From an uncultured Fibrobacter sp. (GTDB lineage: Bacteria; Fibrobacterota; Fibrobacteria; Fibrobacterales; Fibrobacteraceae): 45,718 bases of DNA. Within the stretch, counting starts at the first letter, position 1, and each line of letters starts with the position of its first letter. The DNA is taken from assembly GCA_900313675.1 (NCBI GenBank), contig OMSO01000013.1:1-45718 (forward strand). The letters run 5' to 3'. A program made the position numbers and the translations under genes. Under the pieces are notes generated by a model, which searched no databases, was not told the origin of the DNA, and saw only the letters and a list, made by a program, of their open reading frames with translations. This document shows positions 32,444-41,201 of the stretch, piece by piece.

Positions 32444-35059
32444 CTTCCCATAGTTTTCCTTCAGCTCCGTGAGGCGTTGCAGGGCCTGCAGGGGGGTCAT
32501 CTCTTCGGGACGCAGGCGGCTGATTTCTTGCTTCAAAAGTGTCAGGGACTCGTCGGGGGCGGCGAACAGGTCCATCTGAGGCTTTTCCTTATTCTTCTTG
32601 TGGATAGCCTCGTCGCTGGGGTCAATCTTCTGCTTTTCCAGACGGAGCAGAATCTTGCGTGCCCGGCGCACCACCGTAGAGGGGAGTCCCGCCATTTCCG
32701 CCACATGGATACCGTAGCTGGAATCGCAAGCCCCGGCAAGAATCTTGTGCAAGAAGATGAGCTTGTCGCCTTTCTCCTGCACCGCCACCTGATAGTTCCC
32801 CGCATGTTCCAGGGAATCCACAAGGCCGGTCAGCTCGTGATAGTGAGTGGCAAACAGCGTCAGCGCCATGCGGGAAGGTTCGCTATGCAAAGTCTCCACG
32901 ATGGACCAGGCGATAGAAAGCCCGTCAAAGGTGCTGGTTCCGCGACCGATTTCGTCCAGCAGCACCAGGCTGTGGGGCGTAGCGTTCCGCAAAATGTTCG
33001 CAGTCTCGATCATCTCCACCATGAAGGTAGAAAGCCCGCGGCTCAGGCGGTCGCTGGCCCCTACGCGGGTGAAAATCCGGTCCACCACGCCTATGCGGGC
33101 CGATTCCGCCGGCACAAAACAGCCCATCTGGGCCATCAGCACGATCAGTCCCGTCTGCCGCAGGTAAGTGGATTTACCCGCCATGTTGGGGCCCGTAATG
33201 AGCATCAGGCGGGTGGCCTCGGGAGAAAGTTCCACGTCGTTGGGAATAAAGTCCAAATCCGGATTCACCGCCACGATGACGGGGTGGAAACCGCCCCGAA
33301 TCTCGATACCCGTGCCGGTATAGACCTCCGGACACACGTAGTTGTACTTGCGTGCGGCCCGGGCAAAACTGTAGAGCGTATCCACACGGGCGATGGCGTC
33401 GGCGATTTCCTGGAGTTCACTACGCCAACTGTTCACCCGGTCCCTGAGCTGGCAGAAAATGCGGTATTCCAGCTCGTGGATGTTCACCTCGGCGTTGCTG
33501 ATGACAGACTCGCACTCCTTCATCTCGGGAGTGATGTAGCGCTCGGCGTTGACAGTAGTCTGCTTGCGGATGTATTCGTCGGGAATGGGCTTGGTGGCCT
33601 TGGCCATCTGGGCCCTTGTAATCTCGATGTAGTAGCCGAACACCCTGTTGTAGCCCACCTTGAGGCTGGGTATTTCCAGTCGTTCCCGCTCGCGGCTTTC
33701 CAGGGAGGCAATCCACTGGCGCTTATCCTTGATGTCGGCGTTCATGGCGTCCAGTTCCACGTTGGCGCCTTCCCGAATCATGCCGCCTTCGCGAACCGTC
33801 AGGGGCAAGTCGTCGTTGAAATTCTGCAGGAGTTCCTCTCCCCTGCCTTTGGCCAGTTCCAGCACCTGACGGAACTGTTCGAAAAGAGGGGAATGCAGTT
33901 CCGAAAGCACACGGGCAACTTTTGAGGCCTGGCACAGGGAGCGACCCATACCGGCCAGGTCACGGGCGTTGGCGCGACCGCTCCCCACACGGCCCATCAG
34001 GCGTTCCATGTCCAGGATGGAGGTGAGGGATTCCTTCAGTTCGTCCAGGGCCATGGGGTTCCCTACCAGCTCGGTCACGGCGGCCTGCCGTTCCCGAATC
34101 CTCTCCACCGAAATCAGCGGGTGACTCACCCAGTCCTTCAGCACGCGGCCGCCCATGGCGGTAACGGTAAAGTCCAGAACGGAACACAAGGTGCTGGAAT
34201 AATCGTCGGCGTTCAGCGGGCGGACCAGCTCCAGGTTCCTGAGGGTGCTGGGGTCCAGGGTCATGTAGTCGTCCAGGTTCAAAATCTCGAGACCCGTAAA
34301 GTGGGAAAGCTCGGACTTTTTCTGGTCCATCAAATACTGCAAGAGGGCGCCCGTCACCGCCGTTTCACGGTCGCGACCGTCCAGGCCGAGGCCTACCAAG
34401 GATTCCACCTTGAAATGTGCAAACAGTACATCACGGGCCTGTTCCGCCGTAAACAAAAAGGCCGGAATTTCCGTAATCAAGATATTCTCGGAACGGATAA
34501 TGTCCATGATGCCCGAGGGAATCTGGCAACCTTCGGCAATGACCACTTCCTTGGGCATGCGCCTGCAGAACTCGCACTCAAAGGACTGCTCTGAACTCCG
34601 GCTTACCGCAAGGTAACCTGTGGTCACGTCGGCAAAGGCGAACACCGCCTCCCCCTCCGTTTCCGCCGGCGTGTAGGCACAAAGGTAGTTGGCCTCCTTG
34701 GCGTTCAGGTTGGTCTCGTCCATGGCGGTTCCGGCGCTGATGATTTCCACCACGTCACGCTTGACGATTCCCTTGGCAAGCTTTGGGTCTTCTACCTGTT
34801 CGCAGATAGCTATGCGGTAACCTGCGGCCACCATCTTGGGCACGTAACGGTCCGCCGCATGGTGCGGGAACCCACAAAGGGGAGTCTCCCCCGCCGCCCC
34901 GTTGTTGCGGCTAGTGAGGGTGAGCCCCAAAATCTTGGAAGCGACAACGGCATCTTCCTCGAACAGTTCGAAGAAGTCACCCATTCTAAAGAAAAGTATG
35001 CAGCCCGGATTCTGTTTCTTGATTTCGTAGTACTGCTGCATCAAGGGCGTAGCGGCCAT
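32441..35059 (-). CDS. mutS: DNA mismatch repair protein MutS
   Basis: Recognises mismatches and small loops and couples ATP binding to repair. The full-length product is 872 aa. The mismatch-binding N-terminus has MQQYYEIKKQNPGCILFFRMGDFFELF with the Phe-x-Glu wedge. The connector, core and clamp domains follow, and the ATPase domain carries Walker A ITGPNMAGKSTYLRQ, Walker B LVLLDEIGRGTSTFDG and ATHYHEL. The C-terminal tail retains LLRLEKQK. The ATG shares its first base with the scpB stop (TGATG), so mutS is translationally coupled to scpB, an unusual partner. Confidence 0.98.
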   Translation of the reverse strand: MAATPLMQQYYEIKKQNPGCILFFRMGDFFELFEEDAVVASKILGLTLTSRNNGAAGETPLCGFPHHAADRYVPKMVAAGYRIAICEQVEDPKLAKGIVKRDVVEIISAGTAMDETNLNAKEANYLCAYTPAETEGEAVFAFADVTTGYLAVSRSSEQSFECEFCRRMPKEVVIAEGCQIPSGIMDIIRSENILITEIPAFLFTAEQARDVLFAHFKVESLVGLGLDGRDRETAVTGALLQYLMDQKKSELSHFTGLEILNLDDYMTLDPSTLRNLELVRPLNADDYSSTLCSVLDFTVTAMGGRVLKDWVSHPLISVERIRERQAAVTELVGNPMALDELKESLTSILDMERLMGRVGSGRANARDLAGMGRSLCQASKVARVLSELHSPLFEQFRQVLELAKGRGEELLQNFNDDLPLTVREGGMIREGANVELDAMNADIKDKRQWIASLESRERERLEIPSLKVGYNRVFGYYIEITRAQMAKATKPIPDEYIRKQTTVNAERYITPEMKECESVISNAEVNIHELEYRIFCQLRDRVNSWRSELQEIADAIARVDTLYSFARAARKYNYVCPEVYTGTGIEIRGGFHPVIVAVNPDLDFIPNDVELSPEATRLMLITGPNMAGKSTYLRQTGLIVLMAQMGCFVPAESARIGVVDRIFTRVGASDRLSRGLSTFMVEMIETANILRNATPHSLVLLDEIGRGTSTFDGLSIAWSIVETLHSEPSRMALTLFATHYHELTGLVDSLEHAGNYQVAVQEKGDKLIFLHKILAGACDSSYGIHVAEMAGLPSTVVRRARKILLRLEKQKIDPSDEAIHKKNKEKPQMDLFAAPDESLTLLKQEISRLRPEEMTPLQALQRLTELKENYGK

Positions 35060-35766
35060 CAGGTCTCTCCCATGGACAGCTCAATCTGGTCCGGAACTTC
35101 CTCGGGGGGCTTGGGCTCCTCCGGAGAACTTTCGGGAATCGAATACTGGGGCACCAGATTGCCCGCTTCCAGAAGTTCGCTGAATTCTCGCAAGCGGGGC
35201 AGGTCTTCGGGAATACGGTTAATCCCGAAATACTTCATAAATTCCTGGGTGGTCACGTAGGTGTAGGGGTTCCCCACGGTCTCCGCACGTGCTCCCAGAG
35301 AAATAAATCCCTTGTCCAGCAAGTTACGGATCGGTCCATCCACAGAGGCCACGCCCCTGACCTGTTCAATGGCGGCCTTGGTGATGGGTTGCTGGTATGC
35401 AATTACGGCCAATGTTTCCAGGGCCGCCTGGGAAAGCCTGCGGGCGTTGGCTTCCGGGAACAGCTTGCGCACCCAGGGGTAATACTTGGCACGGGTCCTA
35501 AAGCGGTAACCGCCGGCCTGTTCCACAATTTCGAAAGGAGACTGTATCTTGTTCAGGGAATCGTTGGCGGCAATCAGAGCCTCGGCCACGGTACGGGCAT
35601 CCAAGAAATCCCCCAGGATTTCCCGCAACTTTTTCAGGGTCACGATATCCGGAGACGCAAAGACCAGGGCCTGGATAATGCGCATCAGGTCTTCGCGGCT
35701 TTCCACTTTCGGAAGTTCCGCCGATTCCTCGGCGGCATCTTCTGCATTCGGTACATTCTCACTCAT
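35059..35766 (-). CDS. scpB: Segregation and condensation protein B
   Basis: A kleisin-associated winged-helix subunit of the SMC-ScpAB condensin. The 235-aa product contains two winged-helix domains. The family signature is LSQAALETLAVIAYQQPITKAAIEQVRGV followed by LLDKGFISLGARAETVGNPYTYVTTQEFMKYFGI, about residues 120-185. Both termini are acidic (N-terminal EDAAEESAELPKVES; C-terminal PEEPKPPEEVPDQIEL). Its partner scpA is not visible in the window. It overlaps the end of ccsA by eight bases and shares a base with mutS, placing it in the middle of a coupled operon. Confidence 0.94.
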   Translation of the reverse strand: MSENVPNAEDAAEESAELPKVESREDLMRIIQALVFASPDIVTLKKLREILGDFLDARTVAEALIAANDSLNKIQSPFEIVEQAGGYRFRTRAKYYPWVRKLFPEANARRLSQAALETLAVIAYQQPITKAAIEQVRGVASVDGPIRNLLDKGFISLGARAETVGNPYTYVTTQEFMKYFGINRIPEDLPRLREFSELLEAGNLVPQYSIPESSPEEPKPPEEVPDQIELSMGET

Positions 35767-37297
35767 GTTTTCGAAAATAGAAATTTAACAGGAGAATCAA
35801 GGCGCAGTCCGTCAAAACAAAGCTCAAGAGCCAGGTAAACGTGCCGTTCTGGAAGCCGTAACTGTGAAGCCCCACGCCCAGAAGGTTGATTCCGAACCAA
35901 CAGAGGAAGGTAACCACCACGTTGAAGGCGTTGAACAGCACAAAGCCCCGGCCCGTCACCAGGCGCCCGGCACGCAGGTGTAAACCCAGCATGGACCAGA
36001 GGATTACAAAGAGGGCTCCGCATTCCTTGGGGTCGAACCCCCAGAAACGCCCCCAGGCAAAGTCCGCCCACACGCCTCCCAAAAGAGTGCCCACCATGGT
36101 CAGGACCGAACCGAAAACCAGGGTGCCGTAAAGCAGGGACATAAGAGGTTCATCTCGGGGGATTTCCTTACCGCAAAAACGGAACAGGGCCACATGGGCC
36201 ACGATTCCCGAAAGAATCATGCCCGCAAAGCCCATGGCGATGGTAAACACGTGGAGGGTAAGGAACACCGAAGAATTCAAGATGGCGGGCAGCGCCCGGA
36301 AGGCATCGCCGGTTTCCAGCACGAACCGCGCAAAGAACAGCAGCAGGGCCGCCACGAAGGCGATAGGCACCATCAGGGAGAACTGGCGACGGTGACACCG
36401 GAAAAATGCCACTACTTCGAAAGCCTCCAATAGCAGGGCCACCCACAAGATGATTTCGTACAAATTCGCCATAGGCGGGTGGCCCGTCACGGCAAAGCGC
36501 AACGCAAGGGTCAAGACCAGAATCACCGTGGCCACAAGGCCTGCCCCGTTGGCAGCTCGATCCAAAGCCGTCTTTTTGAAATTCAGGTTCAAAAGGGAAA
36601 GCAAGAACCCGACAAATGCCGCTACGAAGGCCCACAGCACAGGGTCTACAAAGTAGTAGGCCAGTTCCAGGTTGATCCGCCGAACCGTAAGGCCGCTTTC
36701 GGCCAAGGCGGGTTCTGCCAGGGTAAAAAGTTCCTTCACCCGGGCGCTATCTCCCAGGGTCTCGAACAGCTGGATATTTTCGTAGAGCCGTTTCATCTCC
36801 AGAGTGGCGGCATGACCGTCATCTCGGCTGGCGTAAAGTTCCAGCAGGTCCCGGGCGGGTTGCAGCTGGCCGTAACTCACGTAACGTTCGCCTGGCGACA
36901 GGTGCAAGGCCTCCGAAACGTCGCTTCGCAAGACCTTGAAAAGTTTCCTGTCCCGACTTTGGGGGGCTTTCTTCACAATTCCCAGGACCACTTCGGTAGC
37001 CTGCATCTTACGTGGACAGCGGTCAGCTTCGCCGTCCTTGCACCGGTAGGACACCTTCCCCGAAAAGTTGTCCAGCACATCTCGCGCAAAAGAGGCAAAG
37101 GGCCGGACTTCTCCCTGGTACACAACCGCCGTCGCCGAGCCCCACAATTCAGACCGCAGTTCCGGCCGTTCAGAAGCCCATGCCGAGGGCAAGGCCACAA
37201 GCAGGAGCGTCACGAAGAGCAGCGGCGCGAACAAAAATCGCGGGAATGGGCGCAGGAATAAAAAGTGCGGGAACTGTCCCGAAGAGAGCCGTTTCAC
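35759..37297 (-). CDS. ccsA: Cytochrome c biogenesis protein CcsA-like (System II heme lyase)
   Basis: A membrane protein that delivers and attaches heme to apocytochromes c on the outer face. The 512-aa product begins at GTG 37297 with a signal-like helix. A periplasmic region of about 190 residues follows, with VLxxVSEALHLSPGERYVSYG-like strings seen in Bacteroidota CcsBA proteins. Then eight or so membrane helices carry the tryptophan-rich heme-handling motif WGRFWGFDPKE (about residues 415-425) and conserved His in TLHV and LGLH. The GTG overlaps the ResB-like stop (GTGA). Presence of this system implies c-type cytochromes in what is probably an anaerobe. Confidence 0.87.
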   Translation of the reverse strand: MKRLSSGQFPHFLFLRPFPRFLFAPLLFVTLLLVALPSAWASERPELRSELWGSATAVVYQGEVRPFASFARDVLDNFSGKVSYRCKDGEADRCPRKMQATEVVLGIVKKAPQSRDRKLFKVLRSDVSEALHLSPGERYVSYGQLQPARDLLELYASRDDGHAATLEMKRLYENIQLFETLGDSARVKELFTLAEPALAESGLTVRRINLELAYYFVDPVLWAFVAAFVGFLLSLLNLNFKKTALDRAANGAGLVATVILVLTLALRFAVTGHPPMANLYEIILWVALLLEAFEVVAFFRCHRRQFSLMVPIAFVAALLLFFARFVLETGDAFRALPAILNSSVFLTLHVFTIAMGFAGMILSGIVAHVALFRFCGKEIPRDEPLMSLLYGTLVFGSVLTMVGTLLGGVWADFAWGRFWGFDPKECGALFVILWSMLGLHLRAGRLVTGRGFVLFNAFNVVVTFLCWFGINLLGVGLHSYGFQNGTFTWLLSFVLTDCALILLLNFYFRKHE

Positions 37298-37980
37298 GAG
37301 TCCCCCTTACGGGCGCGTGCCACCACGACTACATAATGAAAAACAAGACTGACCAGCACCAGGCACATGAAGGCGTAGGGCACAAAACGCATGGGGTCGT
37401 AGGTTACCGTATAGAGGTCGATGGAGGCCTTGGGCGACATGGGGAAACGCCCGCGATATTCCACATGGTAGGTCCAGCCGGCAGTTTCCAGAGGAAACTG
37501 CACCGCGACGGTCCCGAGGCTGTCTCCTGCGGGGAACATGGTCAAGGTTCCGGACTTTTCCGGCACGCTTTCGGGCGCTACGTTCTTGTAGCCGTTGTAG
37601 TCTTGCTGGAGAGCGCCGCCCACAAGGCTCCCCGCAAGCAGCACCAGCAGGGCGATGTGGATTCCGTAAAGTCCAGCAAACTTTAGACCGCGGGGCATGC
37701 GAAAGATCATGGCGGCCACCAGGTTCACGCAGGCCAACACCGCCAAGCTTTTCATGGCAGGCACGGGAACCACGTCAAAAACCCAGACGAAATAGCTCCC
37801 GAAAAACCGTTCTACCGCAACAGACGCCGGCATTCCTGCCGCTTCGGCGTTTGCCTGTCCCAAGACGCCCCAGAATATGACCAGAAGGAACGCGACCAGC
37901 AAAAAGACGGTCACTTTAAGAGACGAGAGACGAGAGACGAGAGACGAGATAGTTTTCAAACCGACGGTCCCTCCACCCAC
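37294..37980 (-). CDS. ResB/CcsB-like cytochrome c biogenesis membrane protein
   Basis: A 228-aa protein (from GTG 37980) with a first membrane helix in KVTVFLLVAFLLVIFWGVLG, a second near residue 70 and a third (FAGLYGIHIALLVLLAGSLVGG). A periplasmic beta-rich region follows (PAGDSLGTVAVQFPLETAGW), then a last helix near the C-terminus. This is the compact ResB layout that partners CcsA. The start is uncertain. GTG 37980 overlaps the upstream phosphatase gene, and codons 12-22 then run through a fourfold 7-bp repeat. A downstream GTG at about 37912 would avoid the repeat and still include the first helix. Confidence 0.75.
   Translation of the reverse strand: MGGGTVGLKTISSLVSRLSSLKVTVFLLVAFLLVIFWGVLGQANAEAAGMPASVAVERFFGSYFVWVFDVVPVPAMKSLAVLACVNLVAAMIFRMPRGLKFAGLYGIHIALLVLLAGSLVGGALQQDYNGYKNVAPESVPEKSGTLTMFPAGDSLGTVAVQFPLETAGWTYHVEYRGRFPMSPKASIDLYTVTYDPMRFVPYAFMCLVLVSLVFHYVVVVARARKGDS
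37921..37948 (+). repeat. Four perfect AGACGAG heptamers inside the ResB-like gene
   Basis: AGACGAG occurs four times without interruption at 37921-37948, within the predicted 5' coding part of the minus-strand ResB-like gene. Gain or loss of a unit changes the reading frame by one base (7 = 2 x 3 + 1). Confidence 0.9.
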
Positions 37981-38945
37981 ACGAACTTGCGGGCATCAAG
38001 GGTTTGCTCTCCGTCAAAGCGGTAGGCCACCATACGGCCATGCCCGAAAAAACTCCCGATGCTGTAATCCAGACAGCACACGTTTTTGCGGATAAGGGCA
38101 GGCTCGCCTTTAAGCCAGTAGTGCCCGAAAAATACGGGCCTTTCGTTTTCGCCGTAGAACTTGCGAGACCGAACGGACTCAGGAACGGGTTCGTCGGAAA
38201 AGTCCACGCCGGGCTGGAGCGCAATGTCCTGGAGGGTGGCGTTCTTCGGGTCAATCCACCAGCGAAGCCGCATCTTCTTGCGCACCACGCCTTCGCCGTC
38301 CCGGAAGGTCCCACCTGCAGGTAGTTCCATCTCGGGGCCCTTCAGCAAGATATCCAGAGGGTGGAACAGGGAATCTTCAAATTCATTGTGGCTGTCGCAG
38401 GCCCGGGCAATCAGCTCGTCGAAATTCCCGTCGGCAAAACTTGTAATGCCCGCATCCCGCAGGGCCTGTACGCATTCGGCGTCATAGCAGGCGTGTTGCG
38501 CCCGGAACAAGTCCGTTTCCATATAGAACGGCAAGGTTTTCAGAAAGTCCAGCATTTCCTGGAATTCCTGCTGCCGCCCGCGGTAAGATTCCACCGTCCG
38601 TGCAAGGATGGCCACCTTGTTGAAGGAATGGTCCCGCAGGTAGCCCCCCGTAATAGTCTTCAGAAAATGCCCACCGCCAGCACCGTTCTGCTGCCAAAAA
38701 CAGAGGGTGTTGAATTCGTGGTTTCCCATAAGGGCGGTAGCAGCTCCGGCGTCACGCATGGCGCGGACCAGGTCAATGGTCTCCCGGGATTCAAAGCCCC
38801 GGTCGATGTAGTCCCCGAGAAACACCACCTTGCGGGCATTTCCCGGATAGGCGAAAACACCTCCACGTTCCACATAGCCCAACTTCTTTAGCAGGGCCCG
38901 CAGTTCGGTAGCGTGACCGTGAATGTCGCCGATAAAGTCTATCAT
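37956..38945 (-). CDS. Metallophosphatase of the ApaH/PrpE (calcineurin-like) family
   Basis: A 329-aa phosphoesterase with a dinuclear metal centre. The motifs in order are IGDIHGHATEL (1-14), FLGDYIDRGFES (about 43-54), MGNHEFNT (about 73-80), and a C-terminal FFGHYWL (about 272-278). Family members hydrolyse diadenosine polyphosphates or phosphoproteins; the substrate here cannot be chosen. It is the first gene of the operon resB-like, ccsA, scpB, mutS. On the minus strand a TATATT box lies 12 bases upstream of ATG 38945. It is divergent from cvfB, and its 3' end overlaps the next gene if that gene starts at 37980. Confidence 0.85.
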   Translation of the reverse strand: MIDFIGDIHGHATELRALLKKLGYVERGGVFAYPGNARKVVFLGDYIDRGFESRETIDLVRAMRDAGAATALMGNHEFNTLCFWQQNGAGGGHFLKTITGGYLRDHSFNKVAILARTVESYRGRQQEFQEMLDFLKTLPFYMETDLFRAQHACYDAECVQALRDAGITSFADGNFDELIARACDSHNEFEDSLFHPLDILLKGPEMELPAGGTFRDGEGVVRKKMRLRWWIDPKNATLQDIALQPGVDFSDEPVPESVRSRKFYGENERPVFFGHYWLKGEPALIRKNVCCLDYSIGSFFGHGRMVAYRFDGEQTLDARKFVWVEGPSV

Positions 38946-38972
38946 AATTCGTTGTTGAATATAATAAAATCC

Positions 38973-38978
38973 TATATT
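38973..38978 (+). promoter_or_regulatory. TATATT -10-like box of cvfB with a structured leader
   Basis: TATATT at 38973-38978 lies about 65 bases before ATG 39044, with only a weak TTGTTG 15 bases upstream of it. The intervening leader contains GTCGCG/CGCGAC and CCGC/GCGG hairpin arms, suggesting a folded 5' UTR. Confidence 0.35.
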
Positions 38979-39043
38979 TTTATCGTCGCGGATGGTCGCG
39001 ACATCAACCCCGCAATCGCGGACACTTGAACGGAAAGGCTTTT

Positions 39044-39877
39044 ATGGAAATCGGCAAATACAATCGCGCCCGGGTCGAAAGCATCATGCCCCAGGGCTAT
39101 TACCTGGAACTGGAAACCGGCGGCAGGGTGCTGCTCCCCGGAAACCGGGAGGAATTTTCCCTGGAAGAAGGCGAAATCCTGGACGTGTTCGTCTATATGG
39201 ACAGCGAGGACCGCCCTATCGCTACGCTCCAGAAGCCTTATGCCCAAGCCGGAGAATTCGCCGTGCTGGAAGTCAAGGACGTGAACCGCGTGGGAGCGTT
39301 CCTGGACTGGGGGCTGAACAAGGACCTGTTCTTACCCTACAAGCAACAGCTGGGAGAACTCCAGCGGGGCGACCGCTGTGTAGTTTACGTCTTGCTAGAC
39401 GACAAGAGCAACCGTCTGGTGGCTACCGAAAAAATCAAGAGCTTCATCGATACCGACACCTCCGAACTCCATGTGGGAGAGCGAGTGGAACTGGCCGCCT
39501 ACGAAGTCACGCCGGACTACGTAGACTTTCTGGTGAACTACCGCTATACCGGGCGCCTCATGGTCACGCCCGGCACCAAGCGCATCTACATCGGCGACAC
39601 CATGCCGGGCTACATCCAACGGTTCACAAACGACGGTAAAATCACCCTGAACCTTTCGCCCGTAGGCTACAAGGGGCTCATGAAAAGCGACAGCCCGAAC
39701 GCAGTGCTCCGGAAGCTCTCCGAAGCGGGCGGGTTCCTGCCCTACGGCGATCACACCGACCCGGAAACCATCCAGAAGGAATTCGGCATGTCCAAGAAGA
39801 CCTTCAAGAAAATTCTAGGGACACTCTACCGCGAAGGAAAAATCCTGATCCAGGACGACGGAATCCGCCTTTCCTAA
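39044..39877 (+). CDS. cvfB: CvfB-family S1-like RNA-binding protein
   Basis: A 277-aa cytoplasmic protein of the CvfB/YitL family: three S1/OB-like RNA-binding modules followed by a C-terminal winged helix. Diagnostic parts are FAVLEVKDVNRVGAFLDWGLNKDLFLP (about residues 72-98), DFLVNYRYTGRLMV, and the winged-helix block FGMSKKTFKKILGTLYREGKI near the C-terminus. Family members influence virulence gene or ribosome function in Firmicutes; the role here is unknown. ATG 39044 is chosen because GGAAAGG lies just upstream; an in-frame TTG at 39026 has no ribosome site. It is divergent from the phosphatase operon. Confidence 0.88.
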   Translation: MEIGKYNRARVESIMPQGYYLELETGGRVLLPGNREEFSLEEGEILDVFVYMDSEDRPIATLQKPYAQAGEFAVLEVKDVNRVGAFLDWGLNKDLFLPYKQQLGELQRGDRCVVYVLLDDKSNRLVATEKIKSFIDTDTSELHVGERVELAAYEVTPDYVDFLVNYRYTGRLMVTPGTKRIYIGDTMPGYIQRFTNDGKITLNLSPVGYKGLMKSDSPNAVLRKLSEAGGFLPYGDHTDPETIQKEFGMSKKTFKKILGTLYREGKILIQDDGIRLS

Positions 39878-39898
39878 AGCGTAACATTTTCAAAGAAA

Positions 39899-41128
39899 CT
39901 ACTTCAGGCGGGCCTTCAGGTCCGCTACTTCTTTTTGGGACAGTCCCAGCTTTTCCAGGTACTGTTCCGTGGCCTTGGCCAGGTCAACATTTTCGAAATC
40001 TTCGATATCCACGCCCGCATCGGAGTAGGCCATTTTCATATTACGGACAATCAGGGCCTGGAACCAGTCCAGCTGCGACTCCGTAAGGCGCTGTTGCTTG
40101 CCGTGCACCACGTTGTAGTAGTTATCGTAGGTCTTCACGTAGTCCTTCTCTACTTCTTCGGCAGAAGCACCCATCAGGGATTCCAGCACGGCACTCACAA
40201 AGCCCGCACGGTCCTTGCCCATCTGGCAGTGCACCAGATAAGGGGCCTCGTTTTCTATCATGAACCGTAGGCCCTTTACCAAGCCTTCCTTGAAGAGGTT
40301 GGTAGTGAACGACGCCGGCAAAGAGAGATAAACAACCTTCTGCGTGGCGTAGTAGGACTTGTCAAAGCCCTCGTAAGCCTTGGCTCCCTTGTCCGTGTCC
40401 GTCAGGTTGATGAAGGTAGCCACCTTGGCCGCCCTGGCCAGGGAATCAGCGTAGGTGTTGCGGCCATCCACCGGGTCGATAGGGCTAGAAGAACGGTAGA
40501 GCACGCCCTTCCCCATTCCCGTGGTGGCAATTTCCCTGAAGTTGGCAAAATCCGCCACGGACAGGTCCGGATAGTTATCGATGACCAGCCCGTAGTTCTG
40601 GTATTCCAGCATTTCAAGGTTTTCCTTGAAGCCGCCCTTGTCTTTCAGGGCAACATTCACCTCTATCGGCAGCTTGACATCTTTCAGTCTGTAGGCGTAT
40701 TCCGAACCTGCGGGGGCATTTTCTGCAATGCCTAGGGCTACGGCAAGCTGCCCAAAGTTGATGCCCAGAGTCACGTGGGGCTTACCCGACACCACACGCA
40801 GCAACAGTTCCCCGGGAGAAACGGCATCGTAGTCCGGCACAACGGGAACTTCCAGAGTATCGTAGCCTTCCACCATCACCGTCACAATGTCCCCCAGTTC
40901 AAATACCGCAAGGAACGAATCCGCCGCCACGTCCAGATTCAGGCTGCCAAAGCTCAGCATGTCAATACCGTCTTTCTTGACAGTGGTGCTGAGCAGCACC
41001 TGGTCTTCGTCACTAGAAGAACTGGACATAACCGGGGTCTCGTCGTCTGCGGAACTGGAAGCATTGCTGCAGGCCACAAGGAACAGGACTACGGCAAGGG
41101 AAAACAGGAATTTCAGGATTCTGTTCAC
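39899..41128 (-). CDS. Lipoprotein tyrosine phosphatase (PTP Cx5R type) with N-terminal beta domain
   Basis: A 409-aa exported lipoprotein. The GTG start (GAGG six bases upstream) leads into a signal ending LFLVAC, with the Cys as lipid anchor. An acidic Ser-rich linker follows, a style common in Fibrobacter lipoproteins. Residues about 55-175 form a beta-rich domain with GDIVTVMVEGYDTLEVPVV, reminiscent of the C-terminal barrel of SAM hydroxide adenosyltransferases but not proven. The catalytic domain has GVLYRSSSP and the P-loop VHCQMGKDRAG (about residues 300-310), a classic HCx5R site. A general-acid Asp probably lies in NLTDTD. It may act on phosphorylated extracytoplasmic substrates. 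Confidence 0.8.
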   Translation of the reverse strand: MNRILKFLFSLAVVLFLVACSNASSSADDETPVMSSSSSDEDQVLLSTTVKKDGIDMLSFGSLNLDVAADSFLAVFELGDIVTVMVEGYDTLEVPVVPDYDAVSPGELLLRVVSGKPHVTLGINFGQLAVALGIAENAPAGSEYAYRLKDVKLPIEVNVALKDKGGFKENLEMLEYQNYGLVIDNYPDLSVADFANFREIATTGMGKGVLYRSSSPIDPVDGRNTYADSLARAAKVATFINLTDTDKGAKAYEGFDKSYYATQKVVYLSLPASFTTNLFKEGLVKGLRFMIENEAPYLVHCQMGKDRAGFVSAVLESLMGASAEEVEKDYVKTYDNYYNVVHGKQQRLTESQLDWFQALIVRNMKMAYSDAGVDIEDFENVDLAKATEQYLEKLGLSQKEVADLKARLK

Positions 41129-41201
41129 AACAACCTCACTTTTCTTAAAATAAAAAAAGTAGGGGTAAAAAAGCCGGCGGCAACAGTCCCGGAATCAAAA
41201 A

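Noticed and set aside
32345..33925. 526-codon plus-strand frame opposite mutS
   Set aside because: MutS on the minus strand is unambiguous; the antisense frame is a codon-bias shadow.
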